From positions 10,212,678 through 10,276,677 of the forward strand of contig NC_092579.1 in the NCBI RefSeq assembly GCF_037975245.1: a stretch of DNA of 64,000 nt. The letters are read 5' to 3'. Shown here piece by piece: positions 55,354-64,000 of this stretch; positions within the stretch are counted from its first letter, which is position 1; every line of letters begins with the position of its first letter. The DNA comes from Apostichopus japonicus (Eukaryota > Echinodermata > Holothuroidea > Aspidochirotida > Stichopodidae). The notes beneath the pieces are model-generated. The model saw only the letters and a program-made list of their open reading frames with translations. It was not told the origin of the DNA and did not search any database. Position numbers and translations under genes: made by a program.

Positions 55354-56401
55354 CAGAAGACACAATATCTTTTCCATGGTTTAACAAGGGATCACTCACT
55401 CTTTTCATTTTATACATCCCAAAACCTGGGAGATATTTCAAGAAAATTGTGAAGAAAAGCCAAAAAATGGAATTTATACACGAACCAGTGTTAAAACATG
55501 AATAAAAGTTGTGCAACTGTTAATATTTGTTTAAGTTTTGTTAAGTTTTGGAAAATAAGTTTTACCATTCATGTTAACAAACAGATTCTTATTAATGTCA
55601 AAATAGACAGTTGACATGTCCCGGTGAGGACCAGTCATGCTTTGGTAGTGACACCGAAAGAAGGATCAAAGGTTAGATTGTTAGTTACCAGTTGTATATT
55701 GTCTAGCACATTTGCCGGAAATACAAACGCAAATACATTTAAATTATATTTAAAGGTAAAGACAAAGAAATAGTTGTCATGTTTAAAAGATCAAACTAGA
55801 CAAACATTTACAAGTTGTATTTTCATATCTTTCTCTCCTTTTTGAATATTTTTTTTTAGTTCTTTTGCTCCTTGTCTTGGCTTTTTAATGCCACTAAGAT
55901 CAGTCTTTATCTATGATTTATTTTTTACAATCTTTTGTAAATCAGTGTGAAGTGTCAATTTGTCCCAAATCCAATGAATGCTTTTTTTTTTCCTTTTTTT
56001 CATTTCTTCAGCTGCCAGTTATTCTCGGTGCAATTTACCACTTTGTAAATAGAAATGCCATGTCTTTATTAAGATAACATATGAATTTGAAGATTAGCTT
56101 GAACAGTCGTTTAGGGGGGTTATATACCACAGAGAGATGGCTGTATGTTTACCGTAGGGTCGGGAAGGGGAGGGGGAGGGGCATGAGACTATAGGTGTGG
56201 GCTACTGTAACCTGTTTCATTCTTCATACACCAGCACCTACTACTGTAACAGTGCTGTATTGGTGTTGTCATTGCATAATAATGCTGCTTTAGGTCTACT
56301 GCTACTGTTATTAACTAAACTGAGTGAAAACTAGTAAGTCACCATTTCTGTCAGATGGCTTTACAAAACTTTGTATTTTTTGGGGGTGGAGGTGGGGGAG
56401 G

Positions 56402-56632
56402 TGAGGGGTGGAAACTAAATATGCATAATTAGAATAGAGGATTTATGTCTAACTGAACTACTTTGCTGTAGTCCAGAGAGCTCTGCCTATGGGGGTATGA
56501 GGGGGGGGGGAGTGATGCAGATGAGGGGTGGAAATTAAATATACATAATTAGAATAGAGGATTTATGTCTAAGTGAAATACTTTGCTGTAGTCCAGAGAG
56601 CTCTGCCTATGGGGGTATGAGGGGGGGGGGAG
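56402..56632. repeat. Tandem duplication, 120-bp unit, two copies
   Basis: TGAGGGGTGGAAACTAAATA (56402) and TGAGGGGTGGAAATTAAATA (56522) each start a unit containing AGAATAGAGGATTTATGTCT and AGTCCAGAGAGCTCTGCCTA, ending in a G-rich tract. Divergence is only a few substitutions, so the duplication looks recent. Confidence 0.92.
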
Positions 56633-58702
56633 GGTGGTGTGATGCAGAACCTGTGAAATGGTAGTCCAGTGTGGACTACCGATTGGAGTACAAAAGGGAC
56701 ACAGACCAGATCATAGCCATGAAAGGCTTTGATCTGGCTGATGGAAAGGCTTGAAGCTTAGAACCTGCTACTGTACCTATGGGGGTACAGTGGGGGTGCA
56801 GAGCAGATGTACTATGTAAATGAATTGTTTTAATTCTTCCCTTATTGATGTGGCTTGTTCATACAGGTGAAGAATAAAAAGTCACTTTAGGAACACTATA
56901 CAGTGCCCACCTAATTGGGTTTATTGCCCATCAGTGTATTTTTTAGTATAAATTTCCTATTTTTTGTGTGCATGTTTTTGTGTGTGTTTACATTTTTAAG
57001 AGGGTAATTCTGATGATTTTTTGGGATTGTAACTTTGTATGAAAAGTTCTTCAAGCAGATGTCATGCATGGAAATAAGAAACTGGCAAATATTTTCTTCC
57101 CTTCTTCTTCTTCTTCTTCTTCAAATAAACATTCATTCTTTTCTTCTGATATCATGTCTCTTCTTTTTTTTAGTGGAAAAAGGTCTCTTATAAAAAGAAA
57201 GAAATGAAAAAACAAAATACAATCACAGGAAAAGCCGAGTAAACAATTGTGTCGGTTTGTTATTTATTTTGTCGATGTGGTTGTCAATATAATAAGCTGT
57301 TCCATGGATTCTTTGCAATCTGTAATAACTTCAACCAACTTGGAATTACATGGCGGCAGGACCCATGGTGGGGTGGGGGGGGGGGAGAGGGTGCCAGAAA
57401 AGTTGGCTGATGACTGATAAGGTGGTGCCTTAGGGGAGGGCTCTAATGAGGGCTGACCCCTCCCCTTTGAGAAATGATCTTATTCATTTTAACTACATTT
57501 GTGTCGTACAAGTTTAATGCTAACTGTGTATATGGCTTTGTATGCATGTTTTATGAAATTCAAGCCATTCGGGAATAAAGTCTGAAAACACATCATGCAC
57601 ACCCCTTCTCCCCACGTGGCTACAGCCTTGCCAGGGGGTACTTCCTCCATATTAGCATGTTTGTTTTTCCGAAAACAGCCGTAACGAGTATAAATAAAAC
57701 TAGTCTTTCCGTGTGGGTAGGGGGGAAGGTGCTGATTGATTCTGGGTGTGAGGAATTGACCCCCCCCTAGAAGTATACGTTGTTTCGCCCCTGCTCGTCA
57801 ACCCCCAGAACACTGATACTGCTCTGAGATCTTTCCCAACGTCTCGTATCTGTCAGTTGATTTATAGGATTACAAATTTAAGGTTATGCAGGGTATGACA
57901 TGAACATCAAAAGATTTTTTTGTCTCCAAACAAATTATTGAAAGTTGGCTGATCCGTACATATAACTATAGTCTATATTTCAATTTCCATATGAGTGGAG
58001 TTCAGGAGGAGATTCAAATATATAGAAACCAATGGAGCTCTCTAGCTACGCCGAACTCAACAGAGGGCCCTGTCCTATATGTCCTCTATATTTCAGCGAA
58101 ACTTGACAAGTTGTAGGTCTATGACTGCTGGAGCGAAATTGTGAAACCTCACATAAGGATTATTAAAGAATACATTGAAGTGGAAAAGAAAATCCGTCTG
58201 TATATCTTTGAGTTATTCAAAATCCTACGGTAGTATTAATGTTTTCCGAAATATACTCACCTTGTCCCATTTCTTCTCTGTGATCTGGTAATAACTTTTA
58301 GGTTGGTTTGAAGAAATGTAAAATAGGCTAAATTAAAAATAAATGTAAATTTCAAATACCTTCATAATATTCAAGCTGGCTGCGCTATAATGTTAAGTTC
58401 CAAAGTAATATTCTTATACCAGGTACGCGCTGCGTCGAGGTGAATAGTTTGGAACGTCCGAATATTTTCAAATATTAAAATGTAATTTAGACTAATTGCT
58501 TAACGCTAAATTAGATCTTCAAGTTACATCAAGAAATTCAGTTATATAATGATGCATCACTTGTTTTCATACTCGTTTTAACAGCAAGTGTGTATCACTA
58601 AACACATTCACTAAACCTATAGTGCATGTAAGCAATGACAGCTTCCTGCATGATCACAGTCCATGACATTATATGGGCCTGTACCCATATGTGTCCCCCA
58701 CC

Positions 58703-59353
58703 CAAGGGCGGCGGAAGCACTTTTAATGGGGGGGGTGCACCGACATCAAAGGGCACTTTGCAGAAATTCCCTTGGACTGATGCAGCCTTATATTTAGTAC
58801 CCTTTATAACTCTTATTGTATTATCTTATTTGCGTATACACATCACTCCATCAACGCCCCCATCCCCCCCTCCCTCAAGGAAAATATGCATACTAGCACT
58901 GCAATATCCAATGTGCAAATTGGGAAACAAGGAACAAGTTTTCTTTTGAGACAAAATGAGGTGAAATCATACTAGTTGCTAATGTAGGAATGTTCCGAAT
59001 TAGAGTTTATTTCTTGTCAATATCTTAACAAATTTTTCCATTTGAAATAGCTTTGAGTTTGACCCACAGAAATTCATTAAAAGTCAGGGGCGAAGCCAGG
59101 ATTTGCAAAGTTGTATGCACGACTATCTGAGCGGAGCGCCACCATCGGTTGGCGCGGAGCGTAGAAGAAAATTTTTGGTTTTACAAACCCCTCAGATGGC
59201 TGGAAACGGCCCTTCCCGAGTGTTCATTCTGGTTCCCTGGCCTCTTGCTAACTTGAGACACCTTAATTTTTATGTAGAAAAAGGGCACATTTTTAACCTG
59301 AGGAAAAGTGGGGGGGCACGTGCCCCATGTGCCCCCCGGTTCCGCCGCCCTTG
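58703..59353. mobile_element. Inverted-repeat MITE, family M1, interrupted by family M2
   Basis: The left end CAAGGGCGGCGGAAGC and the reverse complement of the right end CAAGGGCGGCGGAACC share 14 identical terminal bases. The copy is flanked by CCCCACC on both sides (58696-58702 and 59354-59360), a plausible 7-bp target duplication. Subterminal blocks (GGGCACTTT at the left, GGGCACATTT and GTGGGGGGGCACGT at the right) recur in the element at 63521-63938. Its interior is interrupted from 59085 by a partial M2 element. Confidence 0.7.
59085..59240 (+). mobile_element. Partial hAT-like MITE, family M2, nested in M1
   Basis: It starts CAGGGGCGAAGCCAGGATTT and is homologous for about 160 bases to the left half of the complete M2 element at 61868-62176, with shared blocks GAGCGCCACCAT, TTGGCGCG, AGAAAATTTT and TGGCTGGAAA/TCGCTGGAAA. 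The right end with its inverted repeat is not found, so it is 3'-truncated or was replaced. The right boundary is approximate. Confidence 0.65.
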
Positions 59354-60520
59354 CCCCACCCCATTTTATAAAAAGAAACAATTTTATCGCATCATACTTT
59401 TTTCTACTTTTATAAATTAATTCGTTCCGTTCTGAAACTCGGGAATGTTGAGACAACAATTTTATCTATTTGACATAATTGCTGTTCGACGTCACCTAAA
59501 ACTAGACATATTTGTTTATTTTTTTTGTAATGTCACTAATACGTCATCACCCCCCCCCCCCTCCGTATATATGGTCATGCAGATTCGATTTGATTACTCA
59601 TGAGTATTCACTTCTCCTTCAGTAAGAATAATTCATATTTATATGAAATAAATTAGTAAAGAAATATTACCCCCCCTTTTTTGTTTGTTTGTTTGTTTAA
59701 AAGACATTTGATTGAGATGGAGAAATAGGAGGGAAAATAGATCAAAGGTAGAACACCTGAGAACACTTAAGGAAAGTCAGTGTGCCAAAGGTCATGATAC
59801 TTACAAACTCAATTCATCTTTGTTGTCTTCTGTATTTGCTCGATGACATACAATTCATGAAAACTTATAAACATTTACTTTGAAGTTTTTGAACCGTAAT
59901 TTCAACTTTCTCTTTTCGTCGACTACTTAAGACCATGCACCTTAGCTCCTTCTTGAGCTAACCTTTCTGCGACTGCCAGGCCGATAAACCGATGAACAAT
60001 AACTTAAACTTCCTAAATTGTATTTTTTAACCACCAAAATATTAACAACAAAAAATGGTGATAGTATAAGTGGTATGAGACCATGGTTTCAGATATACAA
60101 ATGAAAAATCAATAAAAAAATCAATAATTGTCGATGAACTGTTCTGATTTCTATTGCATGATGAATATCCATTGAATTTATTACACCTTACATCACAGTT
60201 AGGCTTTGTAAAGTTATATCCTACATTTCCATGAGCAAAACAATACACTTCATACTCATACCATAACATTTCCTATGGATATTTCCGAGCGAGGGTGGGG
60301 TAAACACTTCAAAGAAGTAGGTTTGGACATTTCGTGATATTATATTTCAGTACGGATCAAATTAAAAAAAAAACAAATAACATAACATTATATAGCTATA
60401 CAATATTCCTTTTCAGGATAAATTAAAAACAAGTTTCGATTGATTTTTTAACACACCCGAAATGATAAGCATGAACTATATAAACACCTATAGGTTTAAT
60501 GTAAGCATAAGTAACGGTGT
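59354..60520. other. Intergenic DNA, no gene recognised
   Basis: AT-rich, with poly-C near 59548 and a short GTTT repeat near 59683. No exon or repeat copy that I can support. Confidence 0.45.
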
Positions 60521-60592
60521 GGCCCGTTGGTCTAGAGGTATGATTCTCGCTTCGGGTGCGAGAGGTCCCGGGTTCGATTCCCGGACAGGCCC
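60521..60592 (+). tRNA. tRNA-Pro (anticodon CGG)
   Basis: A 72-nt cloverleaf. The anticodon stem CTCGC/GCGAG encloses the loop TTCGGGT, giving anticodon CGG (reads CCG, proline). The A-box is TGGTCTAGAGGTA, the B-box GGTTCGATTCC is perfect, and the T-stem CCGGG/CCCGG pairs fully. The acceptor stem GGCCCGT/ACAGGCC has one C-A mismatch at position 5:68. A TTTT Pol III terminator lies at 60598-60601. Sequence is otherwise close to the animal tRNA-Pro consensus, so it is probably functional. Confidence 0.9.
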
Positions 60593-61442
60593 TAACCTTT
60601 TATCGTTGAAGGTGTTGTGAAGCTCCTGGCTGGCATAATATCCCATCTGATTTGTTGAACTTTTAAGAATTTCTTCCCTGCATTGTCTTTGAGCAGACAT
60701 ACTAAATTTAACTGGGGTTAAAGCAAATCCAAGCGCACGAAGTCAATATAATCTACTTATCACATATTCAAGTCATTTTTTATTTTGGCTATTCATAAAC
60801 TCAGATGTACCTGCACAGAGAAAAAAAATATAATCGCTGCGAACGAGAATATTAACACTCAATCAGGGGTCAATGTTAACTTTTGAAATGGACAGGGCCT
60901 TATTTAATATAGCCAACTACCTGGTAGTGGTGGCGCTGTGTGTTTGGGAGGGGGGGGGGAGGTCAGTCGGGGGTGGGGGTTAGAAAGCTGGTTGCAACAG
61001 TGGGGTTTTGTGTGTATCGAGGGGGGGGGGATGGAATTCTCAGGGAGAGTCAGTGGGTGTCATATCCGGGCGCCTAGTGGTGCCAAATAGAAAAACAAAT
61101 TGTCATTCAAGCCCAAACCATTGTAAGGTTTGAATGAATTTTGATCGAATTATATTGCTGCATCGCTCCTTCCCAAGGAACTGCTCCCGCCCCCCCCCCC
61201 TACCAGCCACAGGCAACCGATAGTTAAGTGTTTTGAGACGGTTAACCGGTTTGTGAATACCAAAGTGTGCTCAGTGCCCCAGTCTAGATTTTGCTGCTGA
61301 CGACCATGGTTACGAGTGACACTCATTTGACTTGCTGGAAGGTTAATTATATAACCGACGCTTCGGTTTCAATTACCAGTTACTAATAACCGTTCTTGAT
61401 TCGCAAAGATTAAAGGTGGCAGGTCTATATAATGATGGTGCA

Positions 61443-61446
<4 letters not shown>
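60593..61446. other. Intergenic DNA, no gene recognised
   Basis: Contains poly-G tracts near 60950 and 61020 and a poly-C run near 61191. No exon is supported. Confidence 0.4.

Positions 61447-61482
<36 letters not shown>
61447..61482. repeat. (TA)n dinucleotide microsatellite
   Basis: About 18 uninterrupted TA units. Confidence 0.95.
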
Positions 61483-61486
<4 letters not shown>

Positions 61487-61688
61487 AATCATTTTAATTT
61501 TAATAAATGATAATACTGCGGTTACAAACTATTATTAGAGATACTCTGTATGAACACGGCTAATGAAAGAACTTCTTAGATATTTAACCAGAAAGCTTTC
61601 ATGTAACACTTATAAAGTACATCAAAGCCATAGGCGAAATTAAGAACAAAGTCTCCCGTCTGACCGAGTTCTTATGGAATTGATGTGA

Positions 61689-61815
61689 TTATAGGGAAGC
61701 AAGTGGGTTCGGCATAGCGCCCCCAGTAACGTAAAGCGTTTCACCCGTCATGAACGAAGCGTCATCAGATAACAGAAAGGCCACAACAGACGCACATTCA
61801 GAGGGACTACCAACC
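61689..61815 (-). CDS. Last exon of a DHRS4-like short-chain dehydrogenase/reductase
   Basis: Reading the minus strand, an acceptor TTTTTTTCCAG is followed by VGSPSECASVVAFLLSDDAS, FMTGETLYVTGGAMPNPLAS, L and TAA. This is the classical SDR C-terminal segment (GxPxxxAxxVxFLxSDxAxxxTGExxxVxGG) that closes the substrate pocket. The closest match I recall is DHRS4, an NADP-dependent carbonyl/retinal reductase (human: GEPEDCAGIVSFLCSEDASY, then ITGETVVVGGG). The exon enters in phase 2, so the previous exon supplies two bases. Upstream exons, including the Rossmann fold and YxxxK motif, are not visible and probably lie beyond 64000. The C-terminus ASL is not a canonical peroxisomal signal, unlike SRL in DHRS4. 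SDR membership is firm; the exact orthologue is less so. Confidence 0.78.
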
Positions 61816-61867
61816 CTGGAAAAAAAGAGGAAGACAAGAAAAGAAGAGTCAACATTTTAGTTCTTTT

Positions 61868-62176
61868 CAGGCGCTTAGCCAGGAATTTGCCAAGGGAGGG
61901 GCGAAAATGTAGAAAAATTTTCAGAGACGTAGATACGGCATTGCATACTATCTAAGCGTAGCGCCACCATGATTGGCGCGAAGCGTACAAGAAAATTTTG
62001 GCTGAAAATGCTTCCCAGATCGCTGGAAATGGCACTTCCCAGGCCTTGTAAGTTGCATCTTAGCATTTTCTCTTTTGAAATTACTAGCGATATCATAAAA
62101 ACATTAATTTTTTTTAAATAGGCTCAAGGGGGGGGCGGCTGCCCCCTTCGCCCCCCCCCCTTTGGCTACGCGCCTG
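61868..62176. mobile_element. Complete hAT-like MITE, family M2, with perfect 8-bp target duplication
   Basis: The left end CAGGCGCTTAGCCA and the reverse complement of the right end CAGGCGCGTAGCCA match at 13 of 14 bases. The element is flanked on both sides by GTTCTTTT (61860-61867 and 62177-62184), the 8-bp duplication typical of hAT transposons. It is 309 bases long with no coding capacity. A related partial copy lies at 59085. It sits in the last intron of the SDR gene, about 50 bases upstream of that exon's acceptor. Confidence 0.9.
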
Positions 62177-63520
62177 GTTCTTTTCAAGAGTCTGTCGTAT
62201 TAGTGTGACTTTTCTCTCCGAGTTTCTATTTCGGTCTGCTTATTTGTCTGTTCGAAATGAATGAGCGAACGATGAACGCATATCTGTTTATTGACATCAT
62301 TCTTTGAACTTTCGATTGACAGTGAGGGAAAATCATACAAAGTGGGGGAAAACGGTTAGCTATAAGTACTTCTAAACGGCTAAGAAACTAACGGAAACTC
62401 ATTGTAAACTACATCCACGGGATGATCGTTAATGATACTCATGGCTTGGGCTTGCGCGCCTAATTCCCTTTTCGAGAGAAATAAGTGGCAGGCGTCTCTC
62501 ATCTGACGGACGAGAGTGTAACTCAACATAAATGATCACTTTCTCAAACACAGAGTGGTGATCATTGCGCCCGTTCTTATGGAAGCGTTTAAGTTGTTGT
62601 CATCATATTAAGATCATTTTGTAAATATAGTAGCCATTTTCAAGTGATAAAGTGATGCATTGTGTTGTGAATGTATTAAAAAATTTCAAGAAAATGACAA
62701 ATTCCTTGAATCTAATAAGCGAGGGAGTCCAACATTTTACTGCAGTATAGATGGCAAAATTATTATTCAAAAAATATCATTAATTTAAATAATTTGCATG
62801 CAAAATAATAAATTGACCACTTAGTATATTTCAGAAGTTCAAGATTTTGCAACCGAACGATTAATTCCGCTCCGAAGGTCAATATTTGAAATAATTTTTA
62901 TAGAAAAATGATACAAACCGATCATTTAATAAATCTCGTGAAATCAACGTGTTGCGTCAAAATCATTAATTACCCTTGCATTAGAATATCATCATTTTTT
63001 CGATACAGGAAAATGATGAATAGCAGCAAAGTTGTAAAAAAAAATTAAAAACAATATTAACATTTTGACGGCACCTCAAGTTAGCGTTGCCATACATAGC
63101 TCGTTATCACTGCAGCATGCTACTCACGATGGTGAACGAAGTTGTTCGGTCGCCATTGGCATCAAAGATAACCAATCCCAAGATCCCAATTCATAAACTA
63201 TAGCGTATTCTTCAATCTTTCGTTTTGAAATAACTCACTTTCTTGCAGCGAATAAGGTTACGGACAAATAATTTGATAGAATTTTTCTAACCAAAAACCA
63301 AATTCCATAATCATTCTGATCTGAAAGGAATATATACATATCAGTTAATTCAACAGAACTAATTACCTTTTCATCATAAACGATTCTTTGATTAATGAGA
63401 GAGACACCTTTTCACCAGACTGGGAATTGTAGCTCTTTTGATGGAAAAAGGAAAAAAGAGGAAGAGATATACATACACAGGTTAATGCTTGCTAATGCGA
63501 GTGATATAAACAACATTATA
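62177..63520. other. Intronic or intergenic DNA upstream of the SDR exon
   Basis: If the SDR gene continues, this is its last intron. No SDR exon was recognised. An open stretch on the minus strand at about 62400-62510 and an ATG with a downstream GTGAGT donor at about 63124-63155 (minus) have no recognisable product. Confidence 0.4.
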
Positions 63521-63938
63521 CAGGTGGGGGGGGGGGGTAGGAAGCTTCCAGTGGGAGGGGGCACAACATCAGAGGGGCACTTTCTCATTCCACAACCACT
63601 ACTCGTTATGCTATAAACCGATACACACCGGCCATATCACTTAAATATACATGATGTGTTAGAATATGCTATCAATACTATTTATTAAAATTGTTTATTG
63701 TTAACCGTGCTACAAAAAGATACCTGATATGGGATGCCGTTTATAAATAGCATGTACAGATTAAAAATAAATAATTAAAATAAAATATTAAAATTAACAG
63801 AGGCTTAAGATATCCAAAAGACAGTTCTTCATCAAAGGGGAACATTTTATTTGCCAGTAGGGCACATTTGTTATTTTGGAAAATAAGTGGGGGAGGGGGG
63901 GCACGTTCCCCCAGTGCCCACCCGGCTCCAACCCCCTG
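63521..63938. mobile_element. Inverted-repeat MITE related to family M1
   Basis: The left end is CAGGTGGGGG and the reverse complement of the right end is CAGGGGGTTGGAGCCG. Subterminal blocks are shared with the element at 58703-59353: GGAAGC, CATCAGAGGGGCACTTT versus CATCAAAGGGCACTTT, AGGGCACATTTGTTATTT versus AGGGCACATTTTTAACCT, and a GGGGGGGCACGT block. No clear target duplication. It has its own interior and no M2 insertion. Confidence 0.6.
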
Positions 63939-64000
63939 AAAATATACATATGTAAAACTTATCATATTCGTTAACTTGTGTGAAATGTGTGATTGTTTAT

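Larger units (their letters stand above)
51932..58702 (+). other. Rac 3' UTR and downstream intergenic DNA
   Basis: No further coding exon is recognised. Several AATAAA words could end the Rac transcript. The interval holds a decayed minus-strand tRNA-like SINE at 55281-55353, a 120-bp tandem duplication at 56402-56632, a CTT repeat near 57103-57122 and poly-G at about 57368. Confidence 0.45.

Noticed and set aside
58635-59459. ORFs on both strands (92-105 codons)
   Set aside because: They lie wholly or largely within MITE M1/M2 sequence and have no protein similarity.
62400-62510. Possible upstream SDR exon on the minus strand
   Set aside because: About 40 open codons beginning MRDACHLFLSKRELG, but no SDR motif (no YxxxK, no NxG) and no convincing donor.
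63124-63155. Possible first exon on the minus strand (MATEQLRSP then GTGAGT)
   Set aside because: Too short, with no recognisable product and no partner exon; the donor match alone is weak.

Overview
The window is AT-rich animal nuclear DNA. It has short exons in long introns with GT-AG splice sites, tRNA-derived SINEs, MITE-type DNA transposons, many micro- and minisatellites and frequent poly-G/poly-C tracts. Protein similarity to vertebrate families together with this repeat style suggests a marine invertebrate deuterostome such as an echinoderm. That placement is inference; nothing here fixes the species.

Only two complete protein-coding genes can be reconstructed. Positions 22400-31410 on the minus strand hold nine exons of TADA3 (ADA3), the adaptor subunit of SAGA/ATAC-type histone acetyltransferase complexes (431 aa). 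Positions 33666-51931 on the plus strand hold six exons of a Rac-type Rho GTPase (193 aa, prenylation box CSLL). The two genes are divergent, with about 2.25 kb between their start codons. That spacer carries two copies of one SINE. A third gene enters from the right: 61689-61815 on the minus strand is the last exon of a short-chain dehydrogenase/reductase resembling DHRS4, whose upstream exons I do not find in the window. An almost intact tRNA-Pro(CGG) gene lies at 60521-60592.

Layout: 1-22399 is gene-poor. It holds a TATA-box plus candidate mitochondrial-type first exon (about 3852-4221, low confidence), a TA-flanked MITE (8504-8805), a trinucleotide array (9854-10004), a long foldback (10498-10975), a 0.67-kb pentanucleotide satellite (11882-12556), an AAT/ATT hairpin (14778-14936) and a minus-strand SINE (15383-15603). 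22400-31410 is TADA3, with an hAT-like MITE, a minisatellite and an unexplained long ORF in its introns. 33666-51931 is Rac, whose 13.2-kb third intron contains several tandem duplications and a second copy of the minus-strand SINE. 51932-64000 is Rac 3' UTR/intergenic DNA, two families of short inverted-repeat elements (one nested in the other), the tRNA and the SDR exon.

The genes have no evident shared pathway: chromatin acetylation, cytoskeletal signalling and carbonyl/retinoid reduction. I found no CRISPR array, prokaryotic-style operon, viral genome or obviously new multi-gene system. The points most worth checking are mobile-element and repeat architecture, an NAGNAG acceptor in TADA3, the candidate exon near 4 kb, and the intron position in Rac that matches the mammalian RAC1b insertion site.
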